64,000 bases of DNA from Leptospira bouyouniensis (GTDB lineage Bacteria; Spirochaetota; Leptospiria; Leptospirales; Leptospiraceae): NCBI RefSeq assembly GCF_004769525.1, contig NZ_RQFT01000011.1, positions 434,001 to 498,000 of the forward strand, written 5' to 3'. The first letter of the stretch is position 1. The number at the start of each line of letters is the position of its first letter. This document shows, in pieces, positions 18,412-27,316 of the stretch. A program made the position numbers and the translations under genes. The notes below the pieces were generated by a model. The model was not told the origin of the DNA. It worked only from the letters and a program-made list of their open reading frames with translations, and did no database searches.

Positions 18412-18660
18412 ATGATTCGTCTCTACCAATATGATTCTTGTCCGTATTGTTACCGAGTTAGGCAATCAATACAGGCGCTTGGCCTCAAAGAAGGTAAGGA
18501 TTATGAATTGGTAGAGGCAAGGAATGGAACAAAAGGAAGGGAAGAAGTGATCCGACTTGGTGGGATCTCACAAGTCCCTTTCCTTGTCGATGGTGAAATC
18601 AAAATGTATGAGTCATTGGATATCATTGATTATATCCAAAACAAATTTTCAAAAACCTAA
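18412..18660 (+). CDS. dithiol glutaredoxin (CPYC)
   Basis: An 82-residue glutaredoxin with active site SCPYCYRV (Cys near residues 10 and 13) and the cis-Pro loop ISQVPFLVDGE. It uses glutathione to reduce disulfides and mixed disulfides. It is the last gene of the plus-strand operon; its 3' end overlaps the convergent ATP-grasp gene by 12 bases. Confidence 0.92.
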   Translation: MIRLYQYDSCPYCYRVRQSIQALGLKEGKDYELVEARNGTKGREEVIRLGGISQVPFLVDGEIKMYESLDIIDYIQNKFSKT

Positions 18661-19653
18661 TAAATTCAAAATCGTATCTCCCACTGCCCTTGGTTTGCCT
18701 GAATAGGGAAACTCATGAATGTACAAAACTGGATTAAAATTAATTTCGAGAATTGCATAAAACTCGGGATTTGGCGTTTCTGTAATCGCACTTGAGATAA
18801 TATCTATCCCACAAATCACTGCCCCTGCTGCCTTTGCTGCTTGGATAGCAATAGTTTTAAAATCCGGATGAACCATATCAGTCACATCGATTGAATCACC
18901 ACCAGTCGAAATATTAGAATTTTTACGAAGAAAAACTTGTTCGCCTTTCTTAGGAATGGAATCAAAATCTAACCCTTGGTCTGATAAAACCATTCTTTCA
19001 ACTTCCGACATTTGTATTTTTTCAAGTGATGTGATATGGCCTTCACCTCTCCTTGGGTCTTTGTTTTTCTCTAAAACCAACTCTTTTATAGAATGAACAC
19101 CATTTCCAATTACATTGGCTGGCACTCTGTTACAAACTGCTACTACTTCGTCACCTAATACTAAAAAACGATATTCAGGACCCTCGATAAACTCTTCGAT
19201 GATGATAGAACTTGAAAATGAAAAAGACTCTTTGACAAAATGGGAAAATTTTTCTAAAGGATCAGATGGATTAGAAATTCCGATTCCAATACCAAAATTG
19301 GTTGTAACAGGTTTGATCACTTTTTTTCGATTCTGAAAAAAGGTATAATCGGCAATTGCATCTTCGATTTTTGCGTAATCTCTTCCAACTGGGACTCGTA
19401 TCCCATGTTCTTTCAAAACGAGTTTTGAGGCAATTTTGTTTTCCATGACAAGGTATGTCATAAGACTATCGAGTCTTGTTTTACTTGCCTCCTTTACAAA
19501 TTCTGTATGATTCCCCTTTTTTAATCTCAGGAAATTTTCTTTTCGATCGATGACTTCAACTTCAATCCCACGAGAAATCGCATCACGTATGATAATCTGG
19601 GTTGAAATTTCTAAATCTTCCCATCCAGGTAACAGAGGTTTGGGTTGCGACAT
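18649..19653 (-). CDS. ATP-grasp glutathione synthetase, like the C-terminal half of GshF
   Basis: A 334-residue ATP-grasp ligase. The start of the domain (GWEDLEISTQIIIRDAISRG, then FLRLKKGNHTEFVKEASKT) matches the second half of the bifunctional GshF enzyme rather than E. coli GshB. ATP-binding lysines lie in KVIKPVTTNFGIGIG, and the metal-binding acidic residues in GIDIISS and LEINFNP. It probably adds glycine to gamma-glutamylcysteine. The ATG at 19653 follows GAGG and comes 1 base after the stop of gshA; a GTG at 19665 would overlap it. Being a separate protein is the unusual point. A cyanophycin-synthetase-like ligase is the alternative, made unlikely by its neighbour. Confidence 0.85.
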   Translation of the reverse strand: MSQPKPLLPGWEDLEISTQIIIRDAISRGIEVEVIDRKENFLRLKKGNHTEFVKEASKTRLDSLMTYLVMENKIASKLVLKEHGIRVPVGRDYAKIEDAIADYTFFQNRKKVIKPVTTNFGIGIGISNPSDPLEKFSHFVKESFSFSSSIIIEEFIEGPEYRFLVLGDEVVAVCNRVPANVIGNGVHSIKELVLEKNKDPRRGEGHITSLEKIQMSEVERMVLSDQGLDFDSIPKKGEQVFLRKNSNISTGGDSIDVTDMVHPDFKTIAIQAAKAAGAVICGIDIISSAITETPNPEFYAILEINFNPVLYIHEFPYSGKPRAVGDTILNLLGF

Positions 19654-19654
19654 T

Positions 19655-21256
19655 TCAAACCTCACTACAAAGTTTTAGAGGATTAATTTGAATGGGTTTT
19701 TGATTTTTTTTAAGATGGCTTCCTTCCAAAGTTTCCATCTTCTTTTGTTCATAAAAAGATTGTTCGCTCAAATCCTCATAATATTTAATTCGATTTGTAG
19801 ATAAATTCACTTTCAAAAGTTCTTCCTTATGAGAGCGAGCAAGTGCCAAACCAAATTCTCGAAAACTAGCTTTGTTAATTGTTAAATCTAATTCAGACAT
19901 TGTTGCACCAAGTAGAGATGGATCATCCCATTTTTCCCATTGGGCTTCTAAAGCACGACTAAACGGTCCGTTAGCATCATTTTCATCCAACAAATCCGCG
20001 ATTGGCTGTAATTCCACAAATAGTTGATACACCATATCTCGTAGGTAAATTTCCTTCCCAAATAAATAAACCTTTGTATCCGGTTTTCTTCCAAACCAAG
20101 TTGTACTTTCTTGGTTTTTCCTCCATTGTTGCATCTCCAGCAAATCAGATTTAGGTGATTCATTCAACATACAATATAAAAGTACCATATGGAGAAAATA
20201 TAGTCTAGTTTCTTCCACTCCTATTGCCGAAAACGGATCCAAATCAAGAAGTCTGATTTCCAAATATTCTACACCTCGATCCATTAAAGCATCGACTACC
20301 CTTTCATCTCCTTTCGGAACTTGTTTTGGTCTTACGAGTGAATAGTATTCATTTTCTAATTGTAAAATATAATCATTCAATTGATTGGTAGGTTTAGTGT
20401 TGAATTGTTTATAAGGAGAGTATGTTTTCGAAACCACATGACACATATCAGAAGCGTATTCCTGCAAGGAATTGACTGAAATTGGAAATTTACCTTGCAC
20501 CTTACTCGTATAACCAACGTTTGATAATCTCAATGTGGTCGAATACGGTGCATTCAAGGTTTTAGAATCTAATTTTTGAAAGTTTTTGTTTTTGAATTTT
20601 GTATCAAAAAAAGTAACATCCGTTACGCTAGAAGAGCCAAATAGATACAATAATGTGGGAGATATTCGATAAAAATTACGGATCGTATCAAAATAAATTT
20701 GAGATTTAGTTTCTTTGGAAAGTGGTTTTTGAAATCTTTTTTCTGAAACAACCGATAACATACAAGAATCAAATGATATATTGTAATGTACACCGGAGAT
20801 GGTTTGCATTTTTTTTCCATACCGATGGCCTAAACCATTTCGGTAGATTGTTTTTTTTCTCCCTTCTTTGGATGTGCCATATTGACCTACTTCAATTTTG
20901 TTTTCCGAGGGTAAAGCTGGAGGCATACTAAATGGCCACAAAAATTCTTTTTCTAAAATTTTTGCAGTAAAGGCATGAAGCTCTGTCAGTTCCGTCAATG
21001 CATCAGGAATCGTTTTATGGATATTTGTTGCGTACTCAATTTGTGCCTCAGCAAAATCAGTTTTGATCAAAGGGTGAGTCAAACTGGACCCTAATGCTTT
21101 GGGGTGAGGTTCTTGTGATAAAAAAACTTTTTCACTAATCCGAACACTTTCTCTTTCTAAACCGTGTTTGGCGCTCAGAAGACAGTCCTTATATTCTTTG
21201 GCAAATAAAACAACTGTCGAATTTTTTGATTTCGATTTTAACAATTTTCCTTTCAT
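19655..21256 (-). CDS. gshA: glutamate-cysteine ligase, like the N-terminal half of GshF
   Basis: A 533-residue enzyme of the gamma-proteobacterial GshA type. It contains the early KHGLERESVRI motif, the ATP-site region KTDFAEAQIEYAT, the substrate loop ISGVHYNIS and EIRLLDLDPFSAIGV. It joins glutamate and cysteine using ATP. The ATG at 21256 is chosen; a TTG one codon upstream also exists. It starts 3 bases after ggt and ends 1 base before the ATP-grasp gene, consistent with a two-step glutathione pathway in one operon. Confidence 0.92.
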   Translation of the reverse strand: MKGKLLKSKSKNSTVVLFAKEYKDCLLSAKHGLERESVRISEKVFLSQEPHPKALGSSLTHPLIKTDFAEAQIEYATNIHKTIPDALTELTELHAFTAKILEKEFLWPFSMPPALPSENKIEVGQYGTSKEGRKKTIYRNGLGHRYGKKMQTISGVHYNISFDSCMLSVVSEKRFQKPLSKETKSQIYFDTIRNFYRISPTLLYLFGSSSVTDVTFFDTKFKNKNFQKLDSKTLNAPYSTTLRLSNVGYTSKVQGKFPISVNSLQEYASDMCHVVSKTYSPYKQFNTKPTNQLNDYILQLENEYYSLVRPKQVPKGDERVVDALMDRGVEYLEIRLLDLDPFSAIGVEETRLYFLHMVLLYCMLNESPKSDLLEMQQWRKNQESTTWFGRKPDTKVYLFGKEIYLRDMVYQLFVELQPIADLLDENDANGPFSRALEAQWEKWDDPSLLGATMSELDLTINKASFREFGLALARSHKEELLKVNLSTNRIKYYEDLSEQSFYEQKKMETLEGSHLKKNQKPIQINPLKLCSEV

Positions 21257-21259
21257 CAA

Positions 21260-23032
21260 TTAAAAACCTAAGGGCACACCTTCCCCTTTCGGGTCGGACA
21301 CTCCGATGAGTTTCTCTCCTTCCTTTGACACAACAAAAACTTTTGCTCTGTGCCTACTATATTGGACTTGGTAAAATGGTAGATCTGTTTCAGGAAAATA
21401 TCCTTTTAGTTCCGGATCTAAAAATAATATATCAGGCATGTATTGATGGTGAACCCTTGGGAACGAAACACTTTCATATAAGTTTCGTTTTTGAAATAAA
21501 TAATGGTACAATGTGTTAAAAATTGTCGTTGGAATTTGGGACCCACCAGGAGCACCAATGACTAATTTAGTTTGTCCGTTATTTTCTAACAAGATGGTGG
21601 GACTCATACTCGAAAGAGGTGTTTTTCCGGGTGCAATTTCATTTGCTTTGGAACCCACAAGTCCATACAAATTGGGAATTCCAGGTGCAATCGAAAAATC
21701 ATCCATTGTATTATTTAAAACAAGCCCTGTCCCTTCCACCATTTGTACAGAACCAAAAATCCCATTGATTGATTGGGTTGATGAAACAGCATTGCCTTCT
21801 TTATCCATCACTGAGATATGTGTGGTGTTATAGGAATCTTTTGGCAAGGAAGGTTTTTCTCTCTCTTTCCAATTGCCGGAGACTACTTTTTTTTCTATTT
21901 CGTGCATTTCATCTTGGATGTATGTTTGTGAGTTCAATTTGCCAACTGGAACCTCAGTAAACACTGGATCACCTCCAAGTAGAGCTCTATCTCGATAAGC
22001 CACTCGCATAGCTTCCGTTATTTGAATGTATTCACCAACCAAACCTTTGGGAAAGGATTTCGATTTACCCATCTCTTCCACCAATTTCATTAGTGTGATC
22101 AAATGAACACCAGAACTTGGAGGAGGCATTGTCAATATTTGATACCCCCAAACGGAATTAACAAGTGGCTCCGTTTGTTTTACTTGGTAGGATTTCCAAT
22201 CATCTTCATTGATAAATCCATCAAAATCATTGTAATATTTGGAAACAAGTTTGGTTGTTTCACCATCAATCCATTCCCTTTCCTCATTCTCTAAAATTCG
22301 TTTTAAGGTAAAAAACAAATCATCTTGGACTAGGAGTTCCCCTTCTCGAATTGGCCTGTTGTCTATCCCAAATACCTTTTGCATGGGGGGATTCATATTC
22401 GGCCAAACTTTTGTGATCGCACTTGCCAAATCAGCATATACTGCAAAACCATTTTTCGCATAACGCATCGCTGGTGCTATAATATCAGAAAGAGGTAATT
22501 TACCATGGTTCTTTTGGATTTTAATCAACCCTTGTACATTCCCAGGTACTCCAACACTATAAGGGCCTTTCACAATTTTTTCGGAATCGGGAGATCCATC
22601 TTGTTTTAAATAAAAGAGGGCCGTTCCTTTTTTAGGTGATCGTTCCCTAAAATCATAAGCCCACTTTCCTTTTTTGGGTAGGTAAACAATCGCGAATCCA
22701 CCTCCAAATAATCCAGTGGATTGAGGCCTTAAGACAGAAATCGCAAAACTTGCGGCAGTAAAAACATCTACTACATTCCCACCTTGTTTCCATACTTCCA
22801 CACCTGCTTGGGAAGCAAGAGGATGGTCTGTGGCAATCATAAACTCCCGACCTACAAGTTCGTAACGATCCCGTTTTTCCTTTGCACCTTGGATTTGTGG
22901 GATGGAAGTGTCACTTAGTTGTGATTCTTTTTTTGTTTCTAAAACGGATTGAATGGTTTCACATGTTCCCACCCATCCAAGGATCAGTAGGTTCAAAATT
23001 AAGAAGGTGACCCTTCTTTTCGTAAACCTCAA
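21260..23032 (-). CDS. ggt: gamma-glutamyltranspeptidase
   Basis: A 590-residue Ntn-hydrolase precursor that cleaves the gamma-glutamyl bond of glutathione, normally in the periplasm. An N-terminal signal segment ends in WVGTC, so lipidation is possible but the lipobox is poor. The autocleavage and nucleophile site is NTTHISVMD (Thr near residue 405); GAPGGSQIP is the conserved C-terminal glycine loop and [13 protein letters not shown] the N-terminal family motif. The start is a TTG overlapping the sufT stop (TTGA). A GGT placed between Fe-S assembly and glutathione synthesis genes suggests recycling of glutathione for cysteine. Confidence 0.93.
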   Translation of the reverse strand: MRFTKRRVTFLILNLLILGWVGTCETIQSVLETKKESQLSDTSIPQIQGAKEKRDRYELVGREFMIATDHPLASQAGVEVWKQGGNVVDVFTAASFAISVLRPQSTGLFGGGFAIVYLPKKGKWAYDFRERSPKKGTALFYLKQDGSPDSEKIVKGPYSVGVPGNVQGLIKIQKNHGKLPLSDIIAPAMRYAKNGFAVYADLASAITKVWPNMNPPMQKVFGIDNRPIREGELLVQDDLFFTLKRILENEEREWIDGETTKLVSKYYNDFDGFINEDDWKSYQVKQTEPLVNSVWGYQILTMPPPSSGVHLITLMKLVEEMGKSKSFPKGLVGEYIQITEAMRVAYRDRALLGGDPVFTEVPVGKLNSQTYIQDEMHEIEKKVVSGNWKEREKPSLPKDSYNTTHISVMDKEGNAVSSTQSINGIFGSVQMVEGTGLVLNNTMDDFSIAPGIPNLYGLVGSKANEIAPGKTPLSSMSPTILLENNGQTKLVIGAPGGSQIPTTIFNTLYHYLFQKRNLYESVSFPRVHHQYMPDILFLDPELKGYFPETDLPFYQVQYSRHRAKVFVVSKEGEKLIGVSDPKGEGVPLGF

Positions 23033-23352
23033 TCGAAAATACCCATTTGCATTTTTGCTTCTTCACTTGCCATCTGCCTTGGTTCCCACTTAGGATTCCA
23101 CACTACATGCACTATGACTTCTGAAATGCCATCCACACGTAACGCGTGGTTTTCAATGTCTTGTTTCATTTGAGGACCAGCCGGACATGCAAGTGAAGTA
23201 TAAGTCATTGTGACTTCAGCTTTTTCCCCTTCCACTTTTACATCGTAAATCAAACCAAGTTCGACAAGTGAGATTCCAATTTCTGGATCTTCAACCGAAC
23301 GGATGCTATGAAATACTTCCCATTCCTTTTCTGTTTCAGGTTCTCGGATCAT
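23029..23352 (-). CDS. sufT: MIP18/DUF59 family Fe-S assembly factor (SufT/PaaD-like)
   Basis: A 107-residue protein with the DUF59 core [20 protein letters not shown] and the conserved [11 protein letters not shown] cysteine segment. SufT-like proteins help mature Fe-S proteins under high demand. The ATG at 23352 follows AGGTG and overlaps the sufU stop by 4 bases, which rules out the longer open frame. The C-terminus ([16 protein letters not shown]) has the family's usual W-x-P-x-W ending. Confidence 0.87.
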   Translation of the reverse strand: MIREPETEKEWEVFHSIRSVEDPEIGISLVELGLIYDVKVEGEKAEVTMTYTSLACPAGPQMKQDIENHALRVDGISEVIVHVVWNPKWEPRQMASEEAKMQMGIFD

Positions 23353-23780
23353 TTTTTCACCTCGATGATTTTTTGTAAGGTTTGCCAAGGCAAAAGAGCA
23401 CAACGATGACGACTTGGATGAGCCTTCACTATATTTAAAAAGGATATCTCTTCTAAATTTCCAAACAAGGAAGTTTCACTTCCCTCTAAGAATTTTTTTC
23501 GTTCCGATGAATAGGAAGCAAACAAATCGATTACAAATTTAGTTTGATTTTTAAATAAGAATCCAAGCGATGCGGAACAAATAGAACATGATTCACCAGC
23601 AACAGAAACAATCTGAATTGTTTTGCCTTCGCCGATTTTGTAGTATAATTTTACTTCATCCCCGCAGAGTGGGTTGAGTCCCACAACTTCAAACACAGGT
23701 TCATTTGGTTTTTCCCAATTCGCCAAGGATTTCCATTTTAGAAAATCCTCAAACGATTTATTTTCTAACGACACGACCAA
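23349..23780 (-). CDS. sufU: SufU-type Fe-S assembly protein
   Basis: A 143-residue SufU/IscU-like protein carrying the three conserved cysteine sites [17 protein letters not shown] and RHRCALLPW. In Gram-positive bacteria SufU is a zinc-dependent sulfur acceptor for SufS; the Asp after the first Cys is preserved. The start is a TTG at 23780 (a GTG at 23774 is possible), inside the end of sufS with a 23-base overlap. The order sufS-sufU supports a sulfur relay between them. Confidence 0.88.
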   Translation of the reverse strand: MVVSLENKSFEDFLKWKSLANWEKPNEPVFEVVGLNPLCGDEVKLYYKIGEGKTIQIVSVAGESCSICSASLGFLFKNQTKFVIDLFASYSSERKKFLEGSETSLFGNLEEISFLNIVKAHPSRHRCALLPWQTLQKIIEVKK

Positions 23781-25002
23781 ATATAGACTTCACTTTTTCA
23801 ATCGCTTGGATAAGCACATCTATGTCTTCTTTTGTATTGTAAAAGTAAAAGGATGCACGACAGGTTCCTGGAATTTGAAATTGTTTCATCAAAGGTTGGC
23901 AACAGTGATGACCAACACGAATTGATACACCTTCTTCATCTAAGATTGATCCAACATCATGAGGGTGGATACCATCCATGGTAAAAGAAATCACACCACC
24001 TCGTTTGTCTAAATTATCGGTGCCGAAAATTCTTAGCCCACCTATCCTTTGAAATCGTTCCAAAGCATATTCTGTTAACATTCTTTCATGTTCTTTGATT
24101 TGTTTCATACCTACTTTTTGTAGGTAATCTAAAGCATGTGAGAATCCAATGACACCAGCAATATTGGGAGTTCCGGCTTCCAATTTTGCAGGTAATGCTG
24201 CATAGGTTGAACTTTGAAGTTCTACAGACTCAATCATATCTCCACCACCTAACCAAGGTGGCATTGCTTCTAGAATTTCTTCTTTTCCAAATAGAACCCC
24301 AACACCAGTTGGGCCAAGCATCTTATGGGCTGAAAAAGCGTAGAAGTCCACATCCATATCCACCAAATGGATAGGCATATGGCAGGCAGCCTGTGCACCG
24401 TCAACAAGCACTTTAGCTCCCACTTGCCTTGCTCGGTCAATGATCTTCGAAAGGTCATGTATCGTGCCTGTTACGTTAGACATTTGGCTAATCGCAACAA
24501 TTTTTGTGCGTTTCGTTATGATTTCGTTTAACTTAGATAAGTCGTAAGTAGTGTCTTCAAGGATTGGAATAAACTTTAAAAATGCTTTTTTTTCCTGAGC
24601 CAACATTTGCCATGGGACCAAATTGGAATGGTGTTCCTGAACCGAAAGTACAATCTCATCACCTTCCGATACATTCACCCTACCATAGGTTTGTGCAACT
24701 AAATTGATTGCATCCGTTGTTCCACGAGTAAAGATAATTGCTTTTGCACATTGGGCTTGGAAAAAATGAGATGTTTTAATCCGAGTCCGTTCAAACAATT
24801 CTGTTGCATGTTGGGAAAGATAATACACACCCCTATGGATATTTGCATTTTCTTTCGCATAATAATCATTTGTTGCCTGAATTACACTTAAAGGTTTTTG
24901 TGAGGTAGCTCCATTGTCTAAATAAACAAGTGGTTTCCCATTTGGAAGGGTTTGCGACAGAATGGGAAAATCCAATCTCAGTTGATAGGGATCTAAACTC
25001 AT
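23758..25002 (-). CDS. sufS: cysteine desulfurase
   Basis: A 414-residue PLP enzyme of the SufS class. The PLP-binding lysine is in [14 protein letters not shown], the catalytic Cys is in [12 protein letters not shown] near the C-terminus, and VGHHCCQP provides the conserved His-Cys region. It removes sulfur from cysteine for Fe-S assembly. Its ATG overlaps the Rieske gene stop by 4 bases. Confidence 0.95.
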   Translation of the reverse strand: MSLDPYQLRLDFPILSQTLPNGKPLVYLDNGATSQKPLSVIQATNDYYAKENANIHRGVYYLSQHATELFERTRIKTSHFFQAQCAKAIIFTRGTTDAINLVAQTYGRVNVSEGDEIVLSVQEHHSNLVPWQMLAQEKKAFLKFIPILEDTTYDLSKLNEIITKRTKIVAISQMSNVTGTIHDLSKIIDRARQVGAKVLVDGAQAACHMPIHLVDMDVDFYAFSAHKMLGPTGVGVLFGKEEILEAMPPWLGGGDMIESVELQSSTYAALPAKLEAGTPNIAGVIGFSHALDYLQKVGMKQIKEHERMLTEYALERFQRIGGLRIFGTDNLDKRGGVISFTMDGIHPHDVGSILDEEGVSIRVGHHCCQPLMKQFQIPGTCRASFYFYNTKEDIDVLIQAIEKVKSIFGRVVRK

Positions 25003-25316
25003 ACAGACTCCAAATCCACTTCCAAATCTTCACCGTTAACCTTGGTAGGAAAAATCGTCAAAGGTTCGGTCGCTGGAAGAGCGAGAACACTTCCATTTCG
25101 AATGTCAAATTTTGCGAAATGACGAGGACACGTGATCACACAACCTTCTAATTTTCCACAGGAAATTTCTTCGCCATCATGGGTACATGAATCTTCGAAA
25201 GCATAATAATTGTTTTCCCATTTTGTAACAACAACAGAAAAATGACGTGTTTTAATAACAGAAAGTTTCCCTTCTTCAATTTCATGTACAGATATTAACT
25301 TCTTAAATGCCATCAT
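24999..25316 (-). CDS. Rieske-type [2Fe-2S] ferredoxin in the suf operon
   Basis: A 105-residue Rieske domain protein with cluster ligands in SCTHDGEE (Cys-x-His) and TCPRHFAKF (Cys-x2-His). It resembles the soluble ferredoxins of dioxygenases and NirD-like proteins and has no membrane anchor, so it is probably a small electron carrier. Overlaps of 4 bases with sufD and sufS place it firmly inside the operon. It may supply electrons for cluster assembly, a role proposed here from position only. Confidence 0.88.
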   Translation of the reverse strand: MMAFKKLISVHEIEEGKLSVIKTRHFSVVVTKWENNYYAFEDSCTHDGEEISCGKLEGCVITCPRHFAKFDIRNGSVLALPATEPLTIFPTKVNGEDLEVDLESV

Positions 25317-26476
25317 TTCCCTCCCACAAGGATCGTATGGACCTTTGATTCTAACCCAACTTTTATATCCTCTGAAAATCCGATGGAATGAATAGTTTCT
25401 CCGTAAAAGGCAGTGACTAGGAGAGATTTTGACTCTTCAGGACTCAATCCCCTAGACAATAAATAAAAGTATTGTTCTTCATCAATATCCCCAACCGTCG
25501 CGCCATGTGTGCAAGATACATCTTCCGCAAGGACTTCCAATTTTGGATTCGCTTCTGCTCTTGCTTTTTTGTTGAGTGAAAGATTAAATGATTCTTGGTG
25601 TGCAACCACCTTTTTCAAATTAGGTGGTATTATCAAATTCCCAGTGAATATATGATGAGATTTGTCAGTTACAATAGTTTTATAACTAATTTTACTATTG
25701 GTATGGTCTGCATGGTGTATCATCTCCATATCCAAATCTTTTAAATTTCTCTTTGAAAGCGCAGAGACTCCATCCACAATCACTTCTGACCCTTTTCCCA
25801 TTAAATGAGAGTGTAGGAAAAATTTTGAGCGGAATCCGCCAAACGGATAATGATGAAGTTTTAAAGATGCATTTTCTTTTGTAAAAATCAGAACACTTCT
25901 AAATTGAATGAGGTCCTCATCTGTATTTTCTTCATCCAAAATTTCAACATGAGAATCCTTTTCAGAAACAAATATATCTAAGATTGTTTGCAAATGAAGG
26001 GAATCAGATTCATGTTTTGATTCAGTATTAAGTTTGATTTGTGATGTTTTCCCACTCGGAATATAAAAAATCCGAACTAAAGAACGTACTGCATCTCCCA
26101 CCAATTTCCGATCCACTTCCGTTAGACCATCTTCACAAATCAAAAACTCGATCTCCTTCGAATTGAGAAGTGAAACATAATTAAAAAAATCTTTTGCTAG
26201 GTGGTTTTTTACTAAGGTAAGGATTTCATCTATTTTTTGACTTGGTAAGAGATCTGGACTAGAGTTTTTTTGATTTGAATCCAGAATAGAATTTTTTTGA
26301 AATGGATCAAAACCCAATTCTTTCCAATCAATGGAACTAATTGGAAACTTACGGTATGTCTCGTCCTTCTCTGTCGGTAGAGTCATATCATTCCAACTAC
26401 CAAGAAACGAGGAACAAAATTCTTTTCGTTTCTCTTGGTTTAAAACAAATTGATTTTTGATGAGTAAGGAATTCAT
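25313..26476 (-). CDS. sufD: Fe-S assembly scaffold subunit SufD
   Basis: A 387-residue SufBD-family protein. The C-terminal part contains the conserved [19 protein letters not shown] and AFYGETI, and length fits SufD rather than the longer SufB. SufD normally works in a SufBC2D complex. The start overlaps the sufC stop by 4 bases. The N-terminal 170 residues are poorly conserved, as usual for SufD. No sufB gene lies in the window. Confidence 0.88.
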   Translation of the reverse strand: MNSLLIKNQFVLNQEKRKEFCSSFLGSWNDMTLPTEKDETYRKFPISSIDWKELGFDPFQKNSILDSNQKNSSPDLLPSQKIDEILTLVKNHLAKDFFNYVSLLNSKEIEFLICEDGLTEVDRKLVGDAVRSLVRIFYIPSGKTSQIKLNTESKHESDSLHLQTILDIFVSEKDSHVEILDEENTDEDLIQFRSVLIFTKENASLKLHHYPFGGFRSKFFLHSHLMGKGSEVIVDGVSALSKRNLKDLDMEMIHHADHTNSKISYKTIVTDKSHHIFTGNLIIPPNLKKVVAHQESFNLSLNKKARAEANPKLEVLAEDVSCTHGATVGDIDEEQYFYLLSRGLSPEESKSLLVTAFYGETIHSIGFSEDIKVGLESKVHTILVGGK

Positions 26477-27225
26477 TTAACCCCTTCTCTCTCCAAAATC
26501 CAGTCGTATCCTACTTCTTCTAATTTCAAAGATAAGTCTTTACCACCTGTCTCTAAGATCCTACCATCAGCAAACACATGTACAAAATCAGGAACAATGT
26601 AGTTTAACATACGTTGGTAATGTGTGATGAGTAAAATGGATCTTTCTGGATTTCGATTGGAATTGATCCCTTCTGAAACAATCCGAAGAGCATCGATGTC
26701 AAGACCCGAATCCGTTTCATCCAAAATCGACAAAACTGGTTTTAACAAACTCATCTGTAAAATTTCCGCGCGTTTTTTCTCACCACCAGAAAACCCATCA
26801 TTCACATAACGACCAATAAATGATTGAGGTACCTCTAAAAGGTCCATAGCTGTTTTTAATTCTTGTTTGAATTCTTTTACCGGAATGTCTTTTCCCCGGT
26901 GCGCTTTTAAGATGGACTTTAGAAAATTACCAATGGTAACCCCAGGGAGTGCTGTAGGGTATTGGAAGGATAAAAAAATGCCAAGCCTTGCCCTTTCATC
27001 AGTCGAGAGTTTTAAAATAGATTCTCCCCGAAAAAGGATGTCTCCCGATGTAATCGTGTATTTGGGATGGCCTAGAATGACATTGGATAAGGTACTTTTT
27101 CCAGATCCATTTGGCCCCATGATGGCATGGACTTCCCCAGCTCCGATTGATAAGTTTACCCCTCGGAGGATTTGTTTGTCTCCGACACTGGCATGGAGAG
27201 CTTGAATTTCGAGAATTGCGGACAA
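26473..27225 (-). CDS. sufC: Fe-S assembly ATPase SufC
   Basis: A 250-residue ABC-type ATPase with Walker [10 protein letters not shown] (about residues 36-44), signature FSGGEKKR and Walker [12 protein letters not shown], the SufC variant in which the Q-loop and D-loop match the family. It drives Fe-S scaffold assembly. It starts with TTG preceded by AGGA at 7 bases. It is the first gene of a nine-gene operon, with a PerR/Fur-like palindrome about 22 bases upstream. Confidence 0.95.
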   Translation of the reverse strand: MSAILEIQALHASVGDKQILRGVNLSIGAGEVHAIMGPNGSGKSTLSNVILGHPKYTITSGDILFRGESILKLSTDERARLGIFLSFQYPTALPGVTIGNFLKSILKAHRGKDIPVKEFKQELKTAMDLLEVPQSFIGRYVNDGFSGGEKKRAEILQMSLLKPVLSILDETDSGLDIDALRIVSEGINSNRNPERSILLITHYQRMLNYIVPDFVHVFADGRILETGGKDLSLKLEEVGYDWILEREGVK

Positions 27226-27246
27226 GGTGGTATCCTGTTTTTTTAT

Positions 27247-27261
27247 TTAGAATGATTCTAT
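27247..27261. promoter_or_regulatory. PerR/Fur-like box upstream of sufC
   Basis: TTAGAATGATTCTAT differs from the PerR consensus TTAnAATnATTnTAA only at the last base and contains the perfect palindrome TAGAAT-G-ATTCTA. It overlaps AT-rich candidate -10 sequences (TATATT, TATTAT on the minus strand, 27260-27267), as expected for a repressor site. Which Fur-family protein would bind cannot be told. Confidence 0.55.
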
Positions 27262-27316
27262 AATATAGACGAATCCCTTCTACCAGGAAAATCGACCACT
27301 CAAAAAAAACAAGATT

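Noticed and set aside
18649..21256. A frameshifted pseudogene of fused GshF
   Set aside because: The second frame has its own well-spaced GAGG and ATG one base after the first stop, and both proteins are complete, so two genes are more likely than a broken one.
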